Shown here in pieces: positions 34,201-46,200 of a stretch of 64,000 nucleotides of DNA. The position numbers and the translations under genes are program-made. Each line of letters begins with the position of its first letter. Positions within the stretch are counted from its first letter, which is position 1. The DNA is from Branchiostoma floridae. Taxonomy: Eukaryota; Chordata; Leptocardii; Amphioxiformes; Branchiostomatidae. A model generated the notes under the pieces. That model did not search any database, was not told where the DNA came from, and was given only the letters and a program-made list of their open reading frames with translations. The stretch covers positions 15,358,828 through 15,422,827 of the forward strand of contig NC_049996.1 of NCBI RefSeq assembly GCF_000003815.2, given 5' to 3'.

Positions 34201-37200
34201 TGATGCGCACGCGGATGTCATCAACATGGCCTAAAACAACTCCAATGACCGGCAAAGGACATACCTGCAGGGACACGATGGTGACGCCGTTTCTGACCAG
34301 CTGGACCGGTTCGTACTGGTTCTCCGGGTGCTCGCACAGAACGTGGAACGTGAAGAAGTAGATGCCGGGCTTCTCTGACGTGAAGCTGTGGCCATCAAAA
34401 CCTGCAATAACAAATGGGATCCACCTCAGATGAAGTCAATTTTAGGATGTTTTTATTTTCCTGGGAATACTGAAGATGCAGAAATATTTGCAGTGGTTTT
34501 ATGTTTGCATTTTTTTTTGCTGTGGCTGCCTCACTGCGAACTCGGAACCACCGCGAACATTTCCATTATAATTTGTAGTATGTGCATGGCGCTACTGCAA
34601 ACACAAATCCACTGCAAACACTCCAATTTTCTTGCTGCCGTGAAATAAACCCCGTCAACATAAATGCATTTACAGTAGATATATCTTAATCTTTAGATTA
34701 CTTTCTTTTCCATACACAATGTGTTCCTTAATTGTTATTCCGATATTTCCAGACAAGCATCTTTCTTAGTTAATCTTTTTGTCAGGTTTACTGAGTGCAG
34801 CAGTTGAGTAGTAGAGTATCATCTTACTCCTTTCTTGACGTTTCATGCATATTCTTCGGACCACAAGTTTTTTGCTAAAAATGCTGACTGTTTCCAAATT
34901 CAAGAAAACGTAATATTCAATATCTACATAAAAGATCAATAGTTCCATGTTATGATTTTAGCCTTGTTAAACCTTGTACAGTTAAGAACTTCTAGAATAC
35001 TTCTTGCCCATTGCTTGTGTACGACAGCTTTGGTTAGTTGAAGACAAGAGAGCAACCATTGATTCCTTGTTGCCATCCAGTAAGGGAAAAAGGACACTGT
35101 CATAGCAAAGATCAGCATGTCACTGGAGAGACTACTATAATTACTTTCCATTTAATGCCCATTTGGACTTCATTTCTGCATGCCCCCTAACATGCTGCAG
35201 ACACAGTAAGAAGAATGCATGTACCCCAGCTTTCTGTCAGTAAGGCCATATTGATTTGATTATATGGATGACATCCGTGCGTTCATCAGTTTTTTTCCGT
35301 CCTTAGGAAAAGCAAGTTTTCAACCATATTATACTTTTATAGATAGTACAAAGTAGCTGTAAAATGCTGTATATTGCAAAAAAATATCGGAGAACAGACG
35401 CTAATGTCATACATTGTACAATGCCAAAGTCAATTTCAAAGTCAATGTCAAACAAAATTAAGAATCTATTGTTCGATGTCTAATTTTTTTGGTCAGTTTT
35501 AGAATTCCCAGAATATGTCATCCATATGATCAAATCAGCCTAATGTAAAACATTTGCACAAGCTTGGTTAAAGGTTTTAACAGCCCAGCAAGTCGGGAGG
35601 GGGGCAAGATTTAGGCCTAGGGAATAAATGCTGTGTTTCCTGTTTCCCTACCTACTCTAGAAAAAATTGCAGACCCTAGACTTTTTTGGATGGGCAGTCA
35701 CATAACTTCCAGTTAGAATTTTTATTCAACCTACTTCCTATTGAAGTAAAAAACACTGCTTGTCCTATTTTCTTCTTCTTCAGGTTGAGATGGCCAACAT
35801 CGTCATATTGATGAATATGCTAATGAAGGATAAAAACTATCTATTATGCTCAACATTCAAGTTTGACATTGAAAGACAAGTGTTGCATGCATTTTCTCTT
35901 TTGTTCAACTGTATTGTGATATGTATCACTAGAGGTTTGGGCCAGCCTTAAAGAAATCACAAGAAAAAAAGATAGCCCCTACCTACCGACCCTAATTTTT
36001 CAGGACTGAAACAGGAGACAACATTTTTTTCCTTTGCCTTATTAAACCTAAGTTAGGTTTTAACAGCCCGGCAAGTCGGGAGGGGGGCATGATAATGATT
36101 AAGAGCAAAATCAAGGCTGGCTGTGTCAAGACCACCCACCTCCTGTTCCCCGGTGACCTCTTGGTCGAGGTTTTTCTGTGAACAAAGTTAACAATGTGGA
36201 AACTTTAATCTGTTCAGTCAGGCTGAAATTGGTCAAGTTTAAGTCTTAGAGTATATCATCGGGACTAGTTAGTGATGCTTGCGCATTGCTGAAAGTTCAG
36301 AGAAAGATTGTATCATAGTTTTCCTAACATTTTAAGCGTTGAAACACCACCTGCAAAGCAGGTTAGTGCAGGTTGTGCACTGTTGTAACCTGCATCTAAT
36401 ATGTGCCAGCCACATGCAGCATTCAATAATTTGACAGCATATAAGGTGGCATCAGGACCACATTTATACATTTTTTTATGGACTGTAAGAAATCAAAAAG
36501 AGTAAGAATTTGAAAAAATTGTAAAATATTAGATTATACAATGTATCTATCTGTGTAGTTGCACATTTGAGAATGGTTTGACTATAGAATGAGACTGTTG
36601 AATACTAAGCTTCAGAAGGAGTGATCTGTGTGCATTTGCTCACCTGTTCCTGTGTTTATAAGCACTTTGTCGAAGATGATCCTATCCTGTCCGCTGGGCC
36701 CGCTCCCAGTGTGCACCGCTGAGAACACCACTGGCACAGTATCCGGTTTTGGGGTCACCTCAGGTCGTCGTCGCTGCGGGAATATCCGCTTGATGTCCTC
36801 CTCGCTGAGGCCAGGTCCAGGCGGCCCCGGCGGGCCAGCGGGACCCTGCGGCCCAATCTGCCCGGGTAACCCGGTTGGGCCGATCCACCCCTGTTCGCCT
36901 TTGCTGCCGGGAATGCCCGGGCCGCCGATGGGACCGGGGCTGCCGGGAGCGCCGATCGGGCCTGGGGTTCCCGGCGACCCGGGTTGACCCGGGGGTCCTG
37001 GTGGCCCGGGGTAGCTGCTGTAGCCAGACTGCGAGCCAGGCTGGGTGTACCCGGGTGTGCCCGGGGGACCTGGGTCGCCGCGGGCTCCTTTGTCTCCTTT
37101 TGCGCCCGGGACGCCGGGAGCACCCAGCATACCGGGTGGGCCGGGGACTCCGGGTTGGCCAGGTGGCCCGGGTAGTCCCGGACCTGCAGCGCTGGGATTG

Positions 37201-40200
37201 AAGCGACCGGTTGTAACGGAGGTGCATTCCTTGCAGAGACCAGGTAATCCTGGGGGGCCGGGGGGTCCTTGTGGGCCAGGGGGGCCTGGTCGGGCGGGTC
37301 CGGCGGGTTGGTCAAAATACGGACTTCCGTACGGCTCTCGTGGGCCAGCTGGTAACGATGGCCCCGGAGGGCCAGGCGGGCCAGGAGGTCCTTGAGGGCC
37401 ACTTGTGCCAGGCGGGCCAATCACTCCGGGTGCGCCGACAGGGCCAGGAAACCCCCTGGGGCCCCCTGCTGACCCCTTCTGCCCGGTTAACCCAGGTGGA
37501 CCCGGCTGCCCGGGTGTACCCGGGACCCCAGGCGACCCGGGTTCTCCAGCTGGGCCTGGGTCACCCTTCTCCCCCACGATAGGCAGGCTCACCCCGCCCT
37601 CCGTACCGGTGCACCGGATCTTACAGGTGGGCTGCGGTCCCGTGCTCTGTGTGGGCGGAACTGCAGGCTTATCGTCGTCAAACAGGAACCCCAACGTTAA
37701 CGGAAATGTCCAGAGCAAGAGAATGCACGTCTTCAAATCCATTGTACACTGAGAATGTCACCCTTGCAGCTTGACAATGTCTTGTTTCTGTGAAGCTTTT
37801 CTGTGAAGCTGAGCCACACTGAAAATGTTTGCCATATACTGAGAATGTCACCCTTGCAGCTTGTGTTGTCTCTGTGAGGCTTTATCTCTCAGAGTGCAGG
37901 AAATTTCTCAAAGTCCTGTGGCAGGCAGACCGTAGAACCCTGAGGCAGAGAGATGGACATAGAATAATTACCATTCCTCACTGGTACAAGACGTTGACAA
38001 CTTTAACATGCATAGCAGCACTAATCAACCATTCCTTGTTGGTACAATTGTGACAGCTTTCAAGACATGGGAGGGGTGATAAATGAGTTTGCGCCTCACC
38101 AAAAGGTAATAAGTAATCTCCAAGCAGATCCTACGGTAGCACAAGATAGTATCAAAAGCTGCCAGAGGAGTGAAGCTGGCCTAGGAGTGTGTTTGGCTAC
38201 CACTGATGACTCCTTTTGGCCAGCTGTAGTCTCCTTAGCCTGCTTTGATACTATCTTATGCCACTGGTAAATCTGCCTTGAGATTAATGATAAGGTACAA
38301 AACTTAAACTTCAGTGCATAATTATTAAGTAGAAAGCCTTTGATGAATGTCTACCAATTTTCAAATCTTTGTACCCCATTTTGCAGGTGACACCCAGTAA
38401 TGTTAGGTGAGTAAGACTGCAAACTGTGACCTTACATTTTGGGTCAGTTTTGCTCTGCTGAAAGTCAGATACCCACTTCTTTCTAGTTCAAATACAAAGG
38501 GAATCCTCATTAAACATTTTGACAATGTCTTCAAAGATTTGATGGCATGAGGAACTCGACTCACACAGCTCTGATCACAGATCATTGATCATGATGATTT
38601 GAAATCAGGTGGATATTGATTAACGACCTCATTACATGATTTTGCCACAAAATTTTAGTTCTATCTGCACCTTATTTCTGGGTGAGACCAAGAACTTATT
38701 GATCACCCCTTGTAACAGCACCAAGCAACATGCCACATATACATATTTTGCACTGGACACTTTCTGCTGCAGAAAACATAAATTTATTGTACAACAATTG
38801 TACAAGGTACCAAGCATAGCATCTACTGAGACTAATCTACTTAATACAAGAGTGCATAATATATAGTATGGGATGAAAATGGTCTTTTACAATCATTGGA
38901 GGCATTTGTAGCATCTAGACATTCTTTGATATATTTTCCTAAGTATACCGTGCAGGGGTTGTCGCATACTTATAGCTCAAGAAAACTGTAACTGTTGTGC
39001 TAAACATTGTATAAAACATTTTATCGAAAGAAAAGAGTTGTTTCTTGAATACATACCATCCAAAATGTCAGTTGCAATGGGAGAACTGGTCTTCACCCAG
39101 TGACACTTATGTCGGGGCCATGTGGGGGATAATCAGATCCTTTCCTCTGTTTGAGGGTGGGTAAGGGGTTTGGAGAGCCCTGCTATGGATGTTTTATTCA
39201 CATCATTCTAGTGAGTACCTCCTGTGTTTAGTATGTGTATTGAAGCCTAGTGCTGACTATGATGATTGAGAAAAATAGTCTGGTTAAATGTTGTGTTTGT
39301 AGACATACATGTACATTTGTACTACCATATCATAACCATAGAACTCAATAAAAGCAATTTGATAAGTTTTTCAAAGAAACTGGATGTATGTAAGTCAAGT
39401 AAGTCAAGGATGTATGCAATTGAATACATGGTAAAATCAAGAAGGTTATTATTTATTAACCTCCTTGGTAAGAAACTGGCATCCAAAACTGAATTCGATA
39501 GGGAAAATTTTTTAATGCCTTGACTCCCTTGAAAAGGACCCTTGTGTTGTATAGTCCCAAATCAATTCAATATGCGACAAGATTGACCATTGCCTTCCTC
39601 TCTTAAACATTAATATTATGATTTGATTGTGACTACAGTGAACAACCCTCAAGGAAAAACAAAATTAACAAAACTAGAGGTCTGTAGTTCCAAAAACCCT
39701 GAAGAAAAAAATAAGACATCATGTTATGTCAATGAAGGTTAGACAATGTCAGCTAATAAGATACGCCGAAAAGCAGTTACTCAAGCAACTGGATATGATT
39801 TTGGAAACGGTCAGCCATTCGGTGTTTTTACTTAAGACATCATGTTCCTTGGTAAACCCCAACACATCCCTAGCAAGTGCAGACCTGCTTTTCTTCCTGA
39901 CAGCCGGCGTGTTTACTGACCAACTGTAATAAACACAAGATATGGCAACAATCCGAGGCATCTGTTACGTTAGACAACACAAACAACTCTGCAACTGTTA
40001 CCGCAACGATTTTACCAGAAAAAATGTAAACTCTCTTTAGAAATATCACAACTTTTTCACAAGAAAACCTCCTTTTTTCAATTGAAAGTCTCTTAGAAAT
40101 AGTTCTGCTGACAATCTTCAGTGACATTTAGAACTTTAAACTTCCTACGTTACACCAAAATTTGTTCCAGACAACCAGTGTAGTACAACCATCCTGTGGA

Positions 40201-43200
40201 GCTGCTTAAATTTTTATTTTCTGCATTTGTGGGGAAGTCTAGGGGCCATAGGTGGGATTCCAAGGCAGACCCTATCTTTACTGTGAGTTTAAGACCATGG
40301 TGCACTCAATGTATCTAAATCAAATCAGGCATGCCTTTTTCTGTTAGACCTATTGAGCTATTTTAATTCACCATTAATCATATATATCGTTGTATAATAC
40401 CTAAAGATAGCACAAAGAAATGATTCTTGTCAATATAATGGTTCAAAGACTACCACTACCATTTAGACTCTTATTTTAGGAAAGAAGACCTATTTTGCAT
40501 TACTCTGTCGGTTGGAAACCAGATACTAGGAAACTTCTAATTGAAATTTGCTCTGTGGGTTAAAGTTTCAAGTTTTGTATCCTGACATTTTGATCTCTGG
40601 GTTAATATTCTTATTAAGATTCGGATGTTAGAATAGATAGATGAAGTACACATTGCAATATTTAAGTATAGCAAAGGTGACAACAAAGAAATATGTCATT
40701 AGAATTTTTTAAAGGAGATTTGTCATGCCATTCCTCACAAAAATGCTTCACACCACATACCAGTAAACAAATCAAGATAACTTTAGCGTTGTGCAGTTTC
40801 GGCTGCATGTCTGGCTTGCAAAAGCATGTTATGGCTTAAGGCCTTACCAATTGTATACATCGCTTATCAGCACTGTTGAAATAAAGATCATAATTTAGCT
40901 TTATTTCTCTTGTAATGTTGTATTGTTTCAAGTTTAAACTACAGCAGTTTTTCTCATCTAAATTAGAGAATTTATGTGACATGTAAACATGTCATTATCA
41001 CCTAGTCTTTCAGGTGCTGGGATAAAATCTCTGCAGTTTCTATAAAACTACAATCAAGAAAAGTTTGGACTATCCTCCAGCAGCTATTCATTGCAAAAGG
41101 CATGTGGTTAAAATTTAAAAGTACTGCAGCTCACCATGGCTACAAAGTTTGCCCCCCTCCCACTGTGACACCAAGTGTAGTGCCTCTGAATAAGGACCCC
41201 CTTGCCCTTAATTCACTGCGAAGTCAAAATCACGTCTGTGGAAATGTGAATTGGTTTAAAGTAACTGTTGCCAGGCCTTGCCATATGACCCGTCAAAGGC
41301 TAAAAGTACTGTCTTTACGTCTGCACACACATCTACGAATGTTCTAGATGTGGTGAGTTATGGGGACCTGTGTTGCATTATGCTTCTTTGTCTCTTATTG
41401 TCACCAGGTTTTTCTGGTTACAGTAGCAGGTTATCAGGTGTAGTGAGCATTGGGCTCAGAACCAATAAGTCCCTAGTTCAATACTTGTGCCCTTGGGAAA
41501 GGCTCCCACTCTGTCTCAGAGTGAAAACAGGTATCTGATTTGGGGTGGGGAGGTAAAAGGCAGGAGAAGGAGAGGGCTCTGTCTTGCCCTTCCAATAATG
41601 TACCCTAGACACACTGTCTATTCAGGAAGCTATGTATGCCACATGGCTGCCTCATCATATACTATTAGATGTTTCATGCCCGGCTGGGTGTCAGCCTTTT
41701 TAGCTTTACTCTGCTCTCTCTGTCTCTTTCCTACATGTAGTTACGTAAGCGGAACAAAGCTACATGTATACGAAGGCAGGCACCCAGGCTATGTTTCCTA
41801 GCTGCAAGAGACTTGTATTATATTGTATTATCATGGTTACATTCTGTGTTCTTTGTCTAAATACAGTTACAAGTCATTGGACAGATATTTAAGTTAAAGA
41901 TGAGATGCCAAAACTACATTGTGTAATATTAGACTGTAAGTTTTGTTATTTGTACATTGCCATACATTGTCACTGATGCAATTGTTGCACAATAGATCCA
42001 TCCATCAATCCATCCATTCCTAATCATAATCATAATCAATGCTTGTGTTGCTGCAGCTTGCCCTGGAGGAGGAGGAGGTGTGGAGACGGGTGCTGGCCTG
42101 GGCCAAGTACCAGGCTAAGGTGGAGAGCTCCCCGCAGAGATGGAGCCCTGAGGAGAAGGCTCGGGTGTGCCAGGTAGGTTCACTTTCTACAGGTGTGCCA
42201 GGTAGGTTCACTTTCTACAGGTGTGTGGCAGGTAGGGTCACTTTCTACAGGTGTGTGGCAGGTAGGGCCACTTTCTACAGGTGTGTGGCAGGTAGGTTCA
42301 CTTTCTACAGGTGTGTGGCAGGTAGGGTCACTTTCTACAGGTGTGTGGCAGGTAGGGCCACTTTCTACAGGTGTGTGGCAGGTAGGTTCACTTTCTACAG
42401 GTGTGTGGCAGGTAGGGTCACTTTCTACAGGTGTGTGGCAGGTAGGGCCACTTTCTACAGGTGTGTGGCAGGTAGGGTCACTTTCTACAGTTGTGTGGCA
42501 GGTAGGGCCACTTTCTACAGGTGTGTGGCAGGTAGGGCCACTTTCTACAGGTGTGTGGCAGGTAGGGCCACTTTCTACAGGTGTGAGGCAGGTAGGGTCA
42601 CTTTCTACAGGTGTGTGGCAGGTAGGGTTACTTTCTACAGTTGTGTGGCAGGTAGGGCCACTTTCTACAGTTGTGTGGCAGGTAGGGCCACTTTCTACAG
42701 GTGTGTGGCAGGTAGGGTCACTTTCTACAGGTGTGTGGCAGGTAGGGCCACTTTCTACAGGTGTGAGGCAGGTAGGGTCACTTTCTACAGGTGTGTGGCA
42801 GGTAGGGTCACTTTCTACAGTTGTGTGGCAGGTAGGGCCACTTTCTACAGGTGTGTGGCAGGTAGGGCCACTTTCTATAGGTGTGAGGCAGGTAGGGTCA
42901 CTTTCTACAGGTGTGTGGCAGGTAGGGCCACTTTCTACAGGTGTGAGGCAGGAAGGGTCACTTTCTACAGGTGTGTGGCAGGTAGGGCCACTTTCTACAG
43001 GTGTGAGGCAGGAAGGGTCACTTTCTACAGGTGTGTGGCAGGTAGGGCCAATTTTTACAGGTGTGTGGCAGGTAGGGTCACTTTCTACAGGTGTGTGGCA
43101 GGTAGGGCCAAGTACCAGGCTAAGGTGGAGAACTCCCCTCAGAGATGGAGCCCTGAGGAGAAGGCTCGGGTGTGCCAGGTATGGTTCACTTTCTACAGGT

Positions 43201-46200
43201 TTCTCCAGGTTGCGGGAAAGCAGAAATGCCCACTTGCACACTTACACACTTACACTTACTTAGGGAGTGAGTGACACTTACAAACACAACCACATTTTGC
43301 TTGGTGCAACATGGCTGAAAAAAAACACTAGTGCCAGGTACAGTCACTTTCCACAGGCTTCTCCAGTTGTCACCACGAGGGGGATGACAGCAAATTTTCC
43401 CTAGCTTTTCCTTTGTAAAGTCAGAAGAGTAACGACTTTGTATACATTGCACCAAACTATAGCATGATAGAAGGCACACAGATATTACTTAATGACAGTA
43501 ATCTCAGTTCTATGCACCTCCTTACTTCTTACTATGTTAGACATTCATCAGAAAGATAGATGACAAATAACCTTTGTGTCTGTTTCTTTCAGCACCTGTC
43601 TGGAGTGATAGAACATGTGAAACTGCTGCTGATAGACAGTAAGGTGTTTGCTGAAGAGGTGGAGCCCACTGGAGCTGTGCCCATGGAGCTATCACTGGAG
43701 AGGTAAACAAATAATTCAAAACCTAATAAAAGAGTATCTTCATTTTTCTGGTCTGTCTGCACTGTACCAGACACATGAATAAGTAAACTATATAAATTAT
43801 GTGTTCACACTGCTTTGACTTTGTTGCACTTTTGACAGCCCAGAAAGACCTTCCAGGGTACTGAGAACATTTGGTTTAGGTAGACAGGTGTGGTCACTTA
43901 TTACTATTAGACAAGATTCTTTTAAGAATGCTTGCTGTGTCATCAAAAAGTGGTCACATTTCCAAGGTCATCTTTATGTGGAGGTGGGTACTTGTACGGG
44001 TCTTTCTGAGTCAAATGCTGAGTGCTTAGGCAAGAAAGCAGCATGTACCCTTTGCTATGATGTACCCCACTCAATAGATAAAGGTTCCAACCATCCATGA
44101 CTCGGTGGGGATCAAACTCATGACCTACCCAACACTCTCCAGGGCTCGAAATTCATTTTGGGGATTAGGTGCACTGGTGCACCCAGCTTAAAAAATTGGG
44201 TGCACCAAAAACATTTTGGGTGCACCACTTAAATTTCAGTAATAACCTTATAATAAAACTTGGTTACAAGCTATCAAATCCTTAAACAAGTACCATGACA
44301 GACATTTTATTCTCTTTCTAACACTTAGAATATGATGCATACTAGTATACTTTGATATCTTTACATACATAAACCTAAGAAAATATTTGGGTGCACCCTG
44401 TGCACCCACAGAAAATAATTGGGTGCACAGCTCCAATTTTGTGTGCACCTAGTATTTCAAGCCCTGGCTCTCCAATACAAGTCAATAACAACAGGATTGT
44501 GATGCTTTGTCCCCAGGTATCGCATTGCAGCTGTACCCACAGGACTGAAGAACAGCAGAGACAGGAGGCTGACCCCCAGAGTCTCCCACAAACTCTTCAA
44601 AGGGACAGACATCCTGAGCAGGGAGAGACTGCCTCTACAGAGGGTACTCAACCAATGGTAAGGACCTGCCTCTGTAGAGCCTTTTGATGTAATGTGTTAT
44701 CTACAGTTTTGACCATGTTGGTGTCCCCATTAGCATTGGACAGACATTCTGAGCAGGGAGAGACTGCCTCTGCAAAGGGTACTCAACCAATGGTAAGGAC
44801 CTGCCTCTGTAGAGCCTTCATGTAATGTGTTATCTACAGTTTTGACCATGTTGGTGTCCCCATTAGCATTGGACAGACATTCTGAGCAGGGAGAGACTGC
44901 CTCTACAAAGGGTACTCAACCAGTGGTAAGGTCCTGCCTCTAAAGAGTCTTTTCATGTGATGTTCTGTCTACAATGTCAGCCATGTTGGTGTCCCTATTG
45001 GCATTTTATTATATCATAGCTGAAACATGTTTGGATGGACATTCTGATCAGGGACAGACTGCCTCTACAAAGGGTACTCAACCTATGGTAAGGTCCTGCA
45101 TCTAAAGAGCCTTTTAATGTAATGTGGTGTCTGCTTTGTCGACCATGTTGGTGTCCCCATTAGCATTTCATTATATCATAGCTGAAACATTTTTGGACGC
45201 ACATTCTGATCAGGGACAGACTGCTTCTGCAAAGGGTACTCAACCAGTGGTAAGGTCCTGCCTCTATGGAGCATTGTAAAATGTGACCTGCACTGTGTTG
45301 GCCATGTTGGTGTCCCTTAAAGTCATAGCTGAAACATATTTGAACAGACATTCTGAGCAGGGAGAGACTGCCTCTACAAAGGGTACTCAACCAATGGTAA
45401 GGGCCTGCCTCTGTAGAGCCTTGTCAAATTCAAATGATGTAACCATGTTGGTCTCCCTATTAGCAATATATATCTGAACCATTTGGAGCTATCAAGCAGC
45501 TTTCTGTAAAACTGTATAAAAAGTTTGATCAATAGCATTATGCAGTGTTGTAAGCAGTAAGATTGTTTCCCAAGCTCTTAAGGTAGACAAGCCAGAAGTT
45601 AATAATTGCTAATCAGGTACAAAGGAAAATTTAGAAAGAAGAGGAAAAGTAGACCACACAACCTTGGTATACCTCAGTATGTTAATTAGGTAATGTAATC
45701 CGAGTTGTTCTTTGAGTGTCTACCATCTTGCTCCATAGTGCAGCCCTGCTGTAATAAAGGTCCACGTTGTGACAGTTTCTGAGGGACCCCTTTGCAATCC
45801 TTGTGTACTTAACTGGTGTTATGTTTTCCCGTTGTGTTTAACCCCAGGTACGGGGACAGTAAGCAGGAGTGGAGACTGCTGTACAAGGCGTCCAGAGACG
45901 GTTACACGGCCGATGCATTCCACCAGAACTGTGACGGTTTCAGCCCCACCATTGTGCTCATCCTGGTGAGTTGGTCGTTTCACATGAGCGCCACCTAGTG
46001 ACTTTTGCTATTATTACATAAGTCTGGACTCTTATGAACATGTTTAATATGTTACTATCATGTCCTGTTGATATATCTGCCTATGTTGGTCAATTTATAT
46101 ACAACTCTTTTAAAAACGGGGAAAATATCATACTGTCCTGAAGCAGCACATAACGTTAGCCTGATTGTTAATCCTATTATCATTCGTAAAATAGATTAGT

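Noticed and set aside
36755-37420. Other long frames over the collagen exon (both strands)
   Set aside because: They are shadows of the Gly-X-Y coding exon caused by its GC-rich nine-base periodicity. The frame with signal peptide and C1q continuation is the real one.
42039-43274. Open frames of 411 (+), 356 (+) and 353 (-) codons as repeat-rich proteins
   Set aside because: They are translations of the 30-bp minisatellite, which lacks stops in three frames. Only the exon 5 part is supported as coding; retention of the array is raised separately as a hypothesis.
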